Below are positions 15,373 to 24,682 of a DNA stretch of 64,000 nucleotides, piece by piece. Where the stretch lies: NCBI GenBank assembly GCA_965119685.1, contig OZ221971.1, positions 186,001-250,000 of the forward strand. The letters are read 5' to 3'. Made by a program: the position numbers and the translations under genes. How positions within the stretch are numbered: position 1 is the stretch's first letter; every line of letters begins with the position of its first letter. Source of the stretch: Merdibacter sp965119685 (GTDB lineage Bacteria > Bacillota_I > Bacilli_A > Erysipelotrichales > Erysipelotrichaceae). The notes beneath the pieces were generated by a model. It saw nothing but the letters and a program-made list of their open reading frames with translations. It did not search any database and had not been told where the DNA came from.

Positions 15373-17043
15373 TTAAAACAGTCCGCTGATCTGCCCCTGC
15401 TCGTCGATATCCATGTTGAGCGCCGCCGGCTGTTTCGGCAAGCCTGGCATCGTGAGCACCTTGCCGGTCAGCGAGACAATAAAGCCCGCGCCCAAAGACG
15501 GACGGAATTCCCGCACCGTGATGGTAAAGTCTTTCGGCGCGCCGTAAAGCTGATCCTGATCGCTCAGCGAGGTCGGCGTCTTTGCCATGCACACCGGCAT
15601 CTGATCCCATCCGTTGGCCTTGATCTGCGCTAACTGCTCCAGCGCTTCCGGCGTATAGGTCACATCCTTTGCACCGTAGCACGTCTTGGCGATCGTCTCG
15701 ATCTTTGCTTCGATGGATGCGTTCACCTCATAAAGCGGATGATAGGTGTTTGGCTGGTCGCAGAGCTCTGTAACGATCTTGGCGAGCTCCATACCGCCTT
15801 CGCCGCCCTTTGCCCATACCTGTGAGAGCGCCATCGGATGACCGTGCGCACGGCACCAGTTTTCTAACGCTTCCACCTCCGCAGGGGTGTCGCTGGCAAA
15901 CTCATTGATCGCTACGACATAAGGCAGGCCAAAGGCGCGGATGGTTTCGATATGCTTCGCCAAATTGGCACAGCCCGCTAACAGCGCGTCGACGTTTTCC
16001 TCTTTCAGCTTGTCAAAAGGCACATTCCCATGCTGCTTCAAGGCGCGGATGGTCGCTACGATCACGACGGCGTTTGGATGCAGGTTCGCAAACCGGCACT
16101 TAATATCCAAGAATTTCTCTGCGCCCAAATCGGCGCCGAAGCCCGCTTCCGTCACCGTGTAATCCGCCAGCTTCAGGCACAGCTTGCTCGCTAAGACCGA
16201 GTTGCAGCCATGCGCGATATTGGCAAAAGGACCTCCGTGCATGATCACCGGCGTATGCTCCAGCGTCTGAATCAGATTTGGCTTGATCGCATCCTTCATG
16301 ATCATCGCCAGCGCGCCTTCGATCTTTAAGTCGCGCACGTAAATCGGCTCGCCTTTCGTATTATATGCGACCAGCATATTGGCAAAACGCGCTTTGAGAT
16401 CCGCAAGCGAGGTGGCTAAACAGAGCACCGCCATCACCTCGGAGGCGACGGTGATGTTGAAGCCGTCTCTTCGCTCCACCCCATTCGCCTTTGGCCCAAG
16501 TCCGATCTCCACCTGACGCAGCGCGCGGTCATTCATGTCCAGACAGCGTTTCCACGTCACCCGCTCAATGTCGATGTCTAACTCGTTGCCCTGATGGATA
16601 TGATTGTCCAGGCAGGCGGAGATTAAGTTGTTCGCGGTCGTAATCGCGTGCATATCGCCGGTAAAGTGCAGGTTGATGTCCTCCATCGGTACCACCTGTG
16701 CATAACCGCCTCCGGCAGCGCCGCCCTTTAAGCCGAACACCGGTCCCAAGCTCGGCTCACGCAGGGCGATCATCGCCTTTTTTCCCATACGGCTTAACGC
16801 GTCGCCCAAGCCGACGGTCGTCGTCGATTTTCCCTCACCCGCCTTGGTCGGGTTGATCGCCGTCACCAAAATCAGCTTGCCGTCGGGACGATCCTCGTTT
16901 CGCTTTAAAACGTCTAAGCTGATCTTCGCCTTATAATTGCCGTATTGCTCCAAATCCTCCTTGTGCAGTCCCGCCTTTTCGCCGATGCGCTCAATCGGCT
17001 CCATGACGCATTCCTGTGCGATCTGCAAATCTGTTTTCCACAT
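15373..17043 (-). CDS. fhs: formate-tetrahydrofolate ligase
   Basis: It makes 10-formyltetrahydrofolate from formate, THF and ATP, feeding purine synthesis and one-carbon metabolism. The 556-residue protein has the family P-loop (NPTKAGEGKSTTTVGLGDAL), REPSLGPVFGLKGGAAGGGY and HGGPFANIAHGCNS. Length is normal. I prefer ATG 17043 because AGAGAGGA lies seven bases upstream; ATG 17049 is too close. purD ends 97 bases upstream on the same strand, so the two form a one-carbon/purine pair. Confidence 0.97.
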   Translation of the reverse strand: MWKTDLQIAQECVMEPIERIGEKAGLHKEDLEQYGNYKAKISLDVLKRNEDRPDGKLILVTAINPTKAGEGKSTTTVGLGDALSRMGKKAMIALREPSLGPVFGLKGGAAGGGYAQVVPMEDINLHFTGDMHAITTANNLISACLDNHIHQGNELDIDIERVTWKRCLDMNDRALRQVEIGLGPKANGVERRDGFNITVASEVMAVLCLATSLADLKARFANMLVAYNTKGEPIYVRDLKIEGALAMIMKDAIKPNLIQTLEHTPVIMHGGPFANIAHGCNSVLASKLCLKLADYTVTEAGFGADLGAEKFLDIKCRFANLHPNAVVIVATIRALKQHGNVPFDKLKEENVDALLAGCANLAKHIETIRAFGLPYVVAINEFASDTPAEVEALENWCRAHGHPMALSQVWAKGGEGGMELAKIVTELCDQPNTYHPLYEVNASIEAKIETIAKTCYGAKDVTYTPEALEQLAQIKANGWDQMPVCMAKTPTSLSDQDQLYGAPKDFTITVREFRPSLGAGFIVSLTGKVLTMPGLPKQPAALNMDIDEQGQISGLF

Positions 17044-17139
17044 GCGCATATCCTCTCTTTCTTTTATCGTAAAACATCCCTGTACACCCAGTAAAGCACA
17101 GCTTTGGTTTTGTTTCTGTCGATCCTTGGATATTCGCTG

Positions 17140-18375
17140 TCAGTTCATATCCTTTTTGCCGATGTCGCGGCGATAGAACAAACAGTCGCAGTCGATCTTT
17201 TCCACCTGTGCGTAACAAGCGTCATACGCCTGTTCCAGCGTCGGCGCTGCGGTAACGACGATCAGCACCCTGCCGCCATCGCTCACAAGGCCGCCCTCTT
17301 TCATCGCGGTGCCCATGTGATACACCTGTGCGTCCAGCTGATCGAGACCTTTGATCACTGCGCCTTTCGTACTGCTTGCCGGATAGCCTGCCGACGCCAT
17401 GACGACGCCCAGCGCAACCTGATCGCTCCACTGCAAAGCGACCTCCTCATGGTTCATCACCCGCAGGATGGTATCCACGAAATCACTTTGTAAACGCGGC
17501 AGGATCACCTCCGCCTCGGGATCGCCGAAGCGGGCGTTGAACTCGATCGTCTTGACGCCCTCCTGCGTCAGCATCAAGCCGCCGTATAAGAAACCGGTAA
17601 ACGGCACGCCTTCCGCCGCCATCGCTTTTGCCATCGGACGCATAATCGTATCCATCGTCTCTTGGATGATCTGCGGCGTAATGCGGCGCACCGGCGAATA
17701 GACGCCCATGCCTCCGGTATTAGGTCCTTTGTCCCCATCGTATGCGCACTTATGATCCTGTGCGATCTCCATCGGCACGACGCTCTCTCCACACACAAAG
17801 CAGATGAGCGAAAACTCAAAGCCGCGCAGACACTCCTCGATGACGACCTTGCCGCCTGCTTGGGCAAACGCCGCCTCCAAAGCAACAATGGCCTCTTCGA
17901 CACTTTGAGCGACCGTGACGCCCTTACCCGCTTTTAAGCCGTCCTCCTTGACGACGATCGGCGCGCCCTGCGCTTTCACATAGGCGATCGCTTCCTCTTT
18001 CTTCGTAAAGCTTTGATAGGCAGCCGTCGGAATGCCGTACTTCATCATGATGCGCTTGGCGAATTCCTTGCTGGACTCCACCTGTGCAGCCACCTTGGTA
18101 GGGCCAAAGATCTTCAGCCCCGCCGCATGAAACGCATCGACAACGCCCAGCGCCAGCGTGTGCTCGGGGCCGACAATCGTCAGATCGATCACCTGCTCCT
18201 TGGCAAAGCGCACCAGTCCCTCAACATCGCTGTCGCTGATCGCCACAGTTTCCGCAATCTGCGCCATACCCGGATTGCCCGGCGCCGCATACAGCTTATC
18301 CACCAGAGAGCTCTTGCTGACGGCATGCGCAATCGCATGCTCGCGTCCGCCTTTTCCGATTACCAATACTTTCAT
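17140..18375 (-). CDS. purD: phosphoribosylamine-glycine ligase
   Basis: It joins phosphoribosylamine and glycine with ATP, the second step of purine synthesis. The 411-residue protein starts with the family signature KVLVIGKGGREHAIAHA and has the ATP-grasp core (IVVKEDGLKAGKGVTVA) and EFNARFGDPEAEVILPRL. Length is normal. It has a good ribosome binding site (GAGGTG). The other pur genes are not adjacent in this window. Confidence 0.97.
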   Translation of the reverse strand: MKVLVIGKGGREHAIAHAVSKSSLVDKLYAAPGNPGMAQIAETVAISDSDVEGLVRFAKEQVIDLTIVGPEHTLALGVVDAFHAAGLKIFGPTKVAAQVESSKEFAKRIMMKYGIPTAAYQSFTKKEEAIAYVKAQGAPIVVKEDGLKAGKGVTVAQSVEEAIVALEAAFAQAGGKVVIEECLRGFEFSLICFVCGESVVPMEIAQDHKCAYDGDKGPNTGGMGVYSPVRRITPQIIQETMDTIMRPMAKAMAAEGVPFTGFLYGGLMLTQEGVKTIEFNARFGDPEAEVILPRLQSDFVDTILRVMNHEEVALQWSDQVALGVVMASAGYPASSTKGAVIKGLDQLDAQVYHMGTAMKEGGLVSDGGRVLIVVTAAPTLEQAYDACYAQVEKIDCDCLFYRRDIGKKDMN

Positions 18376-18775
18376 CTCTTCACCTCATACACTCTTTCTC
18401 TCCTTTCTATTTTACTTGATTTCCATTTGCTTTACAATCTGACAAAGCGGATAACTTGACAAAGGGGAGCAGACAGCGCCAAAACCGTTTTTGCACATCG
18501 AAAACAAAAAGGCGAAAATACAAACAAAGCGATCTATCCGCATAGAGAACGCGTGCCAATCCTACGATATTTCAAACAAACAGCGTCCCCATCCGTTCCT
18601 TGCGCCCGCTTCCCCCTCATTCGCAAAATAAGGGAGATTAGCCCCGCTGAATGAAAGGAGCCTTATAAGAAGTCTTATGCTTCTATTATTCACCATGTCA
18701 GCGCTCTGCTTTCAAGCAGTGTGGTTCCTCCCCGCTTTTTGTCCTGCCCCCTCTTTTTCAAAGCGGCTTTGCAGA
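18376..18775. other. intergenic region between purD and the surface protein gene
   Basis: About 400 bases without a supported gene. It should hold the purD promoter, but I see no strong -35/-10 pair or riboswitch. Confidence 0.5.
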
Positions 18776-18805
18776 TGAAAAGGACAGGCTCTGCGCTCTG
18801 TCCTT
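18776..18805 (-). terminator. terminator of the surface protein gene
   Basis: AAGGACAG / CTGTCCTT stem with a 10-base loop, followed on the minus strand by TTTT, 16 bases after the stop codon. Confidence 0.8.
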
Positions 18806-18820
18806 CTTCGCCGCGCTCAA

Positions 18821-21715
18821 TTATTTGTGCGCTTTCTTTCTGATCCCTGCTCGAAAATAGAGGATGACTGCCATCCCTGCCGCAGCGAGCAAGCAGAGGA
18901 TTGCCCACTGTTTGCTTTGTGTGGACGCGGCTGTCTGCGAAGGCAGCGGCTCTCTTTGATCAGGCGTATCGTCGTCTATATCCGCATCCACAGTGACATC
19001 CGGCGTCGGCGTCGGGGTTGGCTTCGACGGATTCGGCGCAGGATTTGGATTCGGTGTCGGCTGAGGGTTTGGCGCAGGGTCCGGTACAGGGGTCGGGACC
19101 GGATTTGGCTTTGGATCTGGATCCGGGTCCGGATCTGGATCTGGCGTTGGAATTGGCTTCTCCTCTCTGGAGAGCACCGGCGTTTCCACTTGGTTGACAA
19201 GCTCCCCGCTCTCTTGCTCGCTTAGCATCGCATCTCCCTTGTTAGTCTCAAAATCACCGTAAGGATAGCTTCCCTCCTCTTGTTTCAGCGCCAATTGAAT
19301 CGTCATCGTATAAGTATGATACGGGATCGGATCATCAAAGCTCCATGTGATCGTTCTGCCGTCCGCTGACAGAGACACATTGCCGCCGCTCACCGTTATA
19401 TCGCTGCTGCTGACCGCCTCAAAGCTGTCTCCTATCTGATCACTCAAGGTAAAGCTGTTCAGCGACGTGTAAATCGCACGATTGAGTGCATCGCTGAACT
19501 CCTCTGTATCCGAGGCAAGGTAGACCTTATCCTCGCTGCTGACCAAATCGATGTAACGCATGTCTTTCTCGCTTGGGGACTCTTTGTATAAAACGCCGGC
19601 AATCGTTTTCCCATACCCCTTGTCAGGATCACTATTTTTTATAAAATCCGCGTAATACGTAAGATACGGAAGATAGTTTCCCGTATCCATTGCCTCTCCG
19701 TCAGAGACAAACACGACCGTCACATCACGTCCGGCAGCGGCGGCAGCCTGTACATAATAACAGGCAGGAAAGAGCCCCTGGTAATAATAAGTACTGCCTT
19801 TGCATGGAATATTGCGAATATCCGCAATCGCTTCCGTCAAATCGTCTGCCGTATAAAATCCGATCTCTTGATCAAACTTTTGACTAACGTTGATCACATC
19901 TTTCAGCTTCACGCTGCCATCGCTTAAAAAATTATAGGTATTGCTAAAGGCGACAACGGCCACCCGGCTATCCAGCTGTTCACAGGTGAGCAATTCCTCC
20001 GTGATGTCGGCAACCTTAGATTGCATTTCATACATTTTCGCATACTGCGCGTCCGCTTCCTCACCGACAGGGAGGGTTAGATGACTGTCCTGTGAATTCA
20101 GATCACACCAATCCGCCATGGACGTACTGGTATCCAGCACGAATACAAAATCCATCTGCTGCTTCGGCGCATAGGCAAACTGAAGCTCCACTGCGGCCTT
20201 TGTGCGCTCATCGTCCGTCCATTTCGCCGCTTTGGTCAGCTGCGTCGTATCATAGGCGGTACTGTTTTTATCGCCGGTCTTCTCATCCTCCCAACCGTTA
20301 TCCGAAGAGGCGAGCAAAGCCGCATATCCCTTGGAATCTAAGAGAAACTGCCCGTCCATAATCTCGAGGATTCTCTGCCAGATAACATCGCTGCTCACCA
20401 GTACATCGCTGTATGCGAGCTTGGCGTCCTCCGGTATATTGACGTTGTTCCAGTCGATATTGCTCGCACCTTGAAACGCATAGGCGTGCAGTCTTTTCAG
20501 ACTGTTCAGCTTGACAGAGGTCAGGTTTTTATATCCGTAGCCTTCATACTTTCTTTCCGCACTCATCGCAAAGGCGCCGATCTCTTTCACATTGGACAAG
20601 TCCAGCTCTGTCAGATCATCCAGCGCGCCTGTTTGATCGCCGATGCTGATGGAAAATGCCGCCCGTGCGATGATGCCGCTGAATTTAGAAAAATCTAAGG
20701 AATCCGCTGTCAGCGATACACAGTCAGAGAAGCAGGCATACCCGACATAAGAGATCTCAGCGTCTTCTCCCAAATCGATTTTTTCCAATGTTTTATCGCC
20801 TGCAAACACCATATACCCGAGTTGAATATCGCCGGAAAAGCCCGACAGATCTACCGTCGTCAGCTTCGGCTGCCAGGCAAACGTACTACCCTCGTTAGTT
20901 TTATCATTTCCTATGCGAAGCGTGCCCGTACCCGAGATTTCCACCGTTTCCAGATTCCCCTTGTTCGACGAATCGTAGCTAAACGCACTTGTCCCCAGAT
21001 AGAGGCTGTCCGCGTCAAAAGAAATGCGCAATGATGTCAGCGACAGGTTCCTGGAAAATGCGTAATCATCAATATCGCCGGAAATATGAGGGAGATCCAC
21101 CGCGGTAAAAGCTGTGCTTTTAAAAGCGCTATTGCCGATCGCCGACACATGACTGAAAGGAAACGTTTGAAGCTTCGGACACTCGGCAAAGGCAAACGCC
21201 CCTACCCGAAAGTTCGTATTGCCGCTATAAGTGACCGTTTCCAGTTTTTTCCATAACTGAAACAGGCCATAGGAATTTTCCTGATCTGCGATCTCGGTAA
21301 TATTCCCGGTAATTTCAATGGTTTTTACGTTGTTCTTCCAAGTGCTATAATCCGTTTGTTCTTTGATCTCGGCGTCCAGCACGCCATCTCCCGCAATCGT
21401 CAAAACTCCGGTATCTTCATCATAGGAATACGACAGTGATCCCGCATCCGAGCGGACATTCGCTTTCGAAACCACCCCGATTGGCTCCTCAAGAAATCCT
21501 TGGGCGTCGTGTATGAGTGCACTGGCCAAAGGCAAGGTCACATCGGCGCTTTCATGCGAAAATGCAGACCCCCCCCCCCACGATTTCGCCGCAGGTCTCA
21601 GATCAGAATAGAGGAGCGATTCGCTGTCCTCCTCTAATGTATACGCCTGTACCGGCAGGCTTGACAAACATAGAAAAAATGCCAAAAAACCACTGATCCA
21701 CATCCGCTTTTTCAT
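18821..21715 (-). CDS. phase-variable surface protein with BspA-like leucine-rich repeats and VWA domain
   Basis: A 964-residue exported adhesin-like protein. Residues 1-24 are a signal peptide (MKKRMWISGF..., cleavage after VQA). Residues 47-49 are Gly codons made by an 11-G tract that sets the frame. Residues about 130-405 are BspA/LRR_5 repeats (IGNSAFKSTAFTAVDL and relatives). A von Willebrand A domain begins near residue 520 with MIDAS DTSTSMADW. Residues about 850-905 are a Pro/Asp wall-spanning stretch, then a membrane helix and RKKAHK tail. No LPXTG motif is seen. The start at 21715 is set by AGGGGG and the signal peptide; upstream in-frame codons are promoter DNA. The tract as read keeps the gene ON. 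Confidence 0.92.
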   Translation of the reverse strand: MKKRMWISGFLAFFLCLSSLPVQAYTLEEDSESLLYSDLRPAAKSWGGGSAFSHESADVTLPLASALIHDAQGFLEEPIGVVSKANVRSDAGSLSYSYDEDTGVLTIAGDGVLDAEIKEQTDYSTWKNNVKTIEITGNITEIADQENSYGLFQLWKKLETVTYSGNTNFRVGAFAFAECPKLQTFPFSHVSAIGNSAFKSTAFTAVDLPHISGDIDDYAFSRNLSLTSLRISFDADSLYLGTSAFSYDSSNKGNLETVEISGTGTLRIGNDKTNEGSTFAWQPKLTTVDLSGFSGDIQLGYMVFAGDKTLEKIDLGEDAEISYVGYACFSDCVSLTADSLDFSKFSGIIARAAFSISIGDQTGALDDLTELDLSNVKEIGAFAMSAERKYEGYGYKNLTSVKLNSLKRLHAYAFQGASNIDWNNVNIPEDAKLAYSDVLVSSDVIWQRILEIMDGQFLLDSKGYAALLASSDNGWEDEKTGDKNSTAYDTTQLTKAAKWTDDERTKAAVELQFAYAPKQQMDFVFVLDTSTSMADWCDLNSQDSHLTLPVGEEADAQYAKMYEMQSKVADITEELLTCEQLDSRVAVVAFSNTYNFLSDGSVKLKDVINVSQKFDQEIGFYTADDLTEAIADIRNIPCKGSTYYYQGLFPACYYVQAAAAAGRDVTVVFVSDGEAMDTGNYLPYLTYYADFIKNSDPDKGYGKTIAGVLYKESPSEKDMRYIDLVSSEDKVYLASDTEEFSDALNRAIYTSLNSFTLSDQIGDSFEAVSSSDITVSGGNVSLSADGRTITWSFDDPIPYHTYTMTIQLALKQEEGSYPYGDFETNKGDAMLSEQESGELVNQVETPVLSREEKPIPTPDPDPDPDPDPKPNPVPTPVPDPAPNPQPTPNPNPAPNPSKPTPTPTPDVTVDADIDDDTPDQREPLPSQTAASTQSKQWAILCLLAAAGMAVILYFRAGIRKKAHK
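19095..19150 (-). repeat. hexamer-like repeats coding Pro-Asp
   Basis: Near-repeats of GGATCC/GGATCT hexamers encode the PDPDPDPD stretch of the surface protein. Length changes here would stay in frame and alter the wall-spanning stalk. Confidence 0.6.
21569..21579 (-). repeat. G11 tract in the surface protein gene
   Basis: Eleven G on the coding strand right after the signal-peptide region (codons 46-49). With 11 G the frame is continuous; 10 or 12 would stop translation early. This is a typical phase-variation switch position. Confidence 0.85.
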
Positions 21716-21790
21716 AACATACCCCCTAATTGAAAAATGCCGGTAAACGCATGCTTCCTCTGTAGGTTCATCCGTTTTCAATTGCTTTCC

Positions 21791-21828
21791 ATTATACAAT
21801 TTTCCGCTAAAAAAGAATACCCCCCCCC
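21791..21828 (-). promoter_or_regulatory. promoter of the surface protein gene with a G9 tract upstream
   Basis: A consensus -10 box TATAAT (minus strand, 21796-21791) lies about 75 bases before the ATG. The -35 region is weak (TATTCT). A run of nine G (21828-21820) abuts it. Changes in tract length would shift upstream sequence relative to the promoter and could tune transcription. Confidence 0.65.
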
Positions 21829-21898
21829 TTGCAAAATCATTGATTTTTTGCATAGTGCTCTTATGGCATAACGCAAACAGCATGATGATCGCACGCAT

Positions 21899-22027
21899 GG
21901 GGCTGTAACGAAAAGAATATAAATAAGCGAAAAAACAATGCGGATGCAGGCTGACGTTATTCTACACTCGTTTTTTTCATTCATTTCGGCCAATTTCAGC
22001 GGCAAATCCTTTATTCGTTACAACCCC
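21899..22027. repeat. MITE-like intergenic repeat, copy 1
   Basis: 129 bases bounded by GGGGCTGTAACGA and, inverted, TCGTTACAACCCC. It shares its left end and an internal block (GGATGCAGGCT, ACACTCG, T run) with the element at 38434-38628. No coding capacity. Confidence 0.65.
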
Positions 22028-22082
22028 TTTCCTATGGATTGACAGCAAGCTCCCCGCACAGACAGCCTGCATTTTCTCCGCT

Positions 22083-24269
22083 TCATTCCTGCGGCAAGAA
22101 GATCTGCGTCACATACACCAGCTCCGACAGCGGAATCTTCACGCCAAACGCATCCTCCGCATACGCCATCCCATGCTCCACCGCATGCAGCACGTCGTGG
22201 TGGCGCTTCATGAAGACGGCGGCCTTGGGGTATTCCCAAACCTCGTTTTGAATGACCCGTTCCAGCAAATTGGTACAATGACAGAGGTATTTGATCGTCA
22301 ATACCTCACTGTCATCCATTTGCAGCTCGCGCAGGGTATGCGCAAGGCAGGCGGTCAATACGCGGACAGCCTTATCGACGTCGATGAAAGAAACCGTCTT
22401 GGCGATGATGCGTTCTTTGATCTGATCGATCAAGGTGTGTTCGCTCATCTGCGGCTCGGAATGCTCTTTTGTTTGCGCTGAGGGCTGGCGGCACATCCTG
22501 TCCAGATCGTTGAATGGGGAAACGCTCTGCTCGACGATGCGGACAAAGGAGGAAAGCGTGATGCCGGATACGCCTCGTGTCGCAATGCGCGTCTGGCGGT
22601 GTACGTAGCCGGCGATGGAGGTGAGCGGCTCCATGTCGCAGGCGATCAGAACCCCGGCGCCCTGATTGAGCTCGCATACCTTTAAACAGGCGAGTTCCAG
22701 CACGTCGTTGAGCTGCATCTGCGAAGGAAAGTCGATCACATCGAGCGCATAGTTTCCCTTTACCATACGCCTTGCGATCTGCGCCATCTGCGTGGCGATG
22801 CTTTCGCCATGACAGATCAGCAGCACCGCGACGCTGACATGATGGAGCCACTGATTGGAAATCGCCAGATAAGACGATAAGAAGTCGATCTCCCGCTCAC
22901 TGGGCGCAAAATCATAGATTGCGGCAAACGTCTGATAGATTGCTTTTGCGCACGCATATTCCTCGCGGTAGATCTCCTTGGTGAGAGAGGGCTGTGCGCT
23001 TTTCGCCTGTTTGCCGCCGCGCTCCATCCGTGAGAGGTAGTTGGAGATGTGCAGCAAAATTCCATACAGCAGCTGGGCGTTGTCAATCAGGTGTGCCAAA
23101 GCGCTGTGCTTGGCGAGCTGCTGCATCGTAACCTGATAGACATAGGGATTGATATGACGGCGAATCGCTTCCAGCTGCGGGCTCGGACAGTCCTTGAGCA
23201 CACTGATGTTCTCCTGTACATAGCGATCCATATCGTCTAATTCGTTGATATTGATATTGAACTCATCGACAAACTGGCGCAGGCGGTGTTCCTTGAACAT
23301 ATCCGGCGCTTTTTTGAAGATCTCCAACGCTTCCGAAGCGCCCTGCGCATCAAATTGCAGATAGTCGCTAGGGATGCAGGAGAGCAGACTGAGGATGTTG
23401 GCGCTGAGCTTTTGTGATTGCTCATTCTCACTCAACATGGACAACGACAGATTTTGATAAGAGACGCAGACGGCCTGTCCCTTGGGATTGGCTGTTTCCA
23501 GATATGCCTTGCTGCAGGCGAGCTGAATCTCGTTTCGCATCTGGGTGATGTTGTTGGCAAAGCGCTTGGCGGCAAACCAAACGATGATGTCCTTATGTAC
23601 CCGTATGGCGGACGCGATGTGCGCCGCCTCCTTGGCAAACAGCTCCATGATCAGCTCCATCTTCTCATAGATGCCGCGGCACTCGATTTCCTGCAAGTGC
23701 AGATGAACGGGCAGCAGCTGCGCCAGCGAGGCGATCTTGGGATCGTCCGCCGTCTTGGAGGTCGTCGCGATGATCATCGTATGGATGACGGGCATTCCCG
23801 ACACATCTCCATGCTGCTGCGCTTTTTGGCTCAGAATGTTTGCTAACTGACTTACGCAGGAATAAGGGAGCGCTTCGATCTGTTCCAGCACGAGAATACC
23901 CCCTTTGGCGCGTGCAAAAATGCTTTCCGCATTGCGGGCCCCTCGCCGGCTGCCGCCATAAAGCGCCTGTGCAAACAGCGCGGGATCCTCCTGATAGTTT
24001 TGACAATACAGCGTGACGAGAGGAACCTCCTCCTGTTTCAATATGCAGGCATAGCGATGCATGCGGGCAGCGAGCAGCGTTTTGCCCGTGCCGCTGCTGC
24101 CGATGATCAGACAATCGATGCCGCAGGGCGGATAAGCGAGCGCCGATTTTGCGTTGAGGATGACCTCACTGAGCGAGCCGTCGGCGCCGATCAGCGAATC
24201 CAGCGATTCCCTGTCCTTGGCCGTATCCTCTCCCGTAACATTCGCACCCCCCCCCCGATGCTTTTTCAC
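22083..24269 (-). CDS. levR: LevR-type PTS regulator, main part (AAA+, PRD, EIIA-Man, PRD), cut off from its N-terminus
   Basis: A transcriptional activator of the mannose-PTS type. In order it shows an AAA+ domain (Walker A IIGSSGTGKT), a PRD, an EIIA-mannose-like domain with His in LLICHGESIATQMA, and a second PRD near the C-terminus. PTS phosphorylation of PRD/EIIA would report sugar flux. Two oddities stand out. Where sigma-54 activators have GAFTGA this protein reads GGSRRGAR, and the Walker B is ILVLEQIEALP in place of the usual DE. The first codons (MKKHRGGG) come from reading the G10 tract in another frame, so the true start is 24564 and the gene is split by one base. It faces away from the PTS operon it probably controls. 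Confidence 0.85.
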   Translation of the reverse strand: MKKHRGGGANVTGEDTAKDRESLDSLIGADGSLSEVILNAKSALAYPPCGIDCLIIGSSGTGKTLLAARMHRYACILKQEEVPLVTLYCQNYQEDPALFAQALYGGSRRGARNAESIFARAKGGILVLEQIEALPYSCVSQLANILSQKAQQHGDVSGMPVIHTMIIATTSKTADDPKIASLAQLLPVHLHLQEIECRGIYEKMELIMELFAKEAAHIASAIRVHKDIIVWFAAKRFANNITQMRNEIQLACSKAYLETANPKGQAVCVSYQNLSLSMLSENEQSQKLSANILSLLSCIPSDYLQFDAQGASEALEIFKKAPDMFKEHRLRQFVDEFNININELDDMDRYVQENISVLKDCPSPQLEAIRRHINPYVYQVTMQQLAKHSALAHLIDNAQLLYGILLHISNYLSRMERGGKQAKSAQPSLTKEIYREEYACAKAIYQTFAAIYDFAPSEREIDFLSSYLAISNQWLHHVSVAVLLICHGESIATQMAQIARRMVKGNYALDVIDFPSQMQLNDVLELACLKVCELNQGAGVLIACDMEPLTSIAGYVHRQTRIATRGVSGITLSSFVRIVEQSVSPFNDLDRMCRQPSAQTKEHSEPQMSEHTLIDQIKERIIAKTVSFIDVDKAVRVLTACLAHTLRELQMDDSEVLTIKYLCHCTNLLERVIQNEVWEYPKAAVFMKRHHDVLHAVEHGMAYAEDAFGVKIPLSELVYVTQIFLPQE

Positions 24270-24564
24270 TCAAAAAATCGGTAAGCTTTTCATGCTTGGC
24301 GAGAATGGAGGGGATGTAACGCTCGGGATAGCGCTCGACGACGCACCCATAATCCAGATAGAACACCGGCTTTCCCTGCAGCTTGATCGCCTTGCCCTCC
24401 TTCCACAGGCGGTTGAGCTCCTTGCTGGCATTGGCGCGATCCAACCCCAGATCCAGCGCACAGTTCAATGCGTCCACGCCGACGTCCTCCCGCAATCCCT
24501 GCGCCAGCTGCTTCTGCGTCTGTTCTTTTAGATACTGCCCTACCTTCTCTAAGCGTTTTTTCAT
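24166..24564 (-). CDS. levR: LevR-type regulator, N-terminal DNA-binding part, frameshifted at G10
   Basis: Residues 1 to about 102 are the N-terminal winged-helix domain of LevR proteins (KKRLEKVGQYLKEQT, ALDLGLDRANASKELNRLWK, GKPVFYLDYGCV). It has a good start (AGGAGG upstream of ATG 24564). At the tract the frame goes wrong and ends after 30 nonsense codons at 24166. With 9 or 12 G the two parts would join into one protein of about 825 residues (wHTH-AAA+-PRD-EIIA-PRD). As read, only the DNA-binding head plus a junk tail is made. This is a phase-OFF state or an inactivated gene. Confidence 0.85.
   Translation of the reverse strand: MKKRLEKVGQYLKEQTQKQLAQGLREDVGVDALNCALDLGLDRANASKELNRLWKEGKAIKLQGKPVFYLDYGCVVERYPERYIPSILAKHEKLTDFLSEKASGGGCECYGRGYGQGQGIAGFADRRRRLAQ
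24247..24256 (-). repeat. G10 tract that splits the LevR-type gene
   Basis: Ten G on the coding strand. The N-terminal frame needs 9 or 12 to continue into the AAA+ domain; with 10 it is out of frame. Confidence 0.9.
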
Positions 24565-24601
24565 TCGTCGTCCTCCTCAAAAAATTGTGTCCGTTTTCCA
24601 A

Positions 24602-24682
24602 AAAAGTGTGTTATCGCATCGACACGCTTCTGTTGATCTGTGTTAGAAACTAAAATGTCTACAAAAATGATAACACACTTTT
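24602..24682. promoter_or_regulatory. widely spaced perfect inverted repeat upstream of levR
   Basis: AAAAGTGTGTTATC (24602-24615) and GATAACACACTTTT (24669-24682), identical arms 53 bases apart. Further TGTGTTA copies lie between. This could be a two-site operator that forms a loop. Confidence 0.6.

Noticed and set aside
18821..19000. LPXTG sortase signal in the surface protein
   Set aside because: The C-terminus has a helix and basic tail, but the only similar string is LPSQTA, without the Thr-Gly pair.
19095..19150. Hexamer repeats of the surface protein as an on/off switch
   Set aside because: Units of six keep the frame, so they can alter stalk length but not switch expression.
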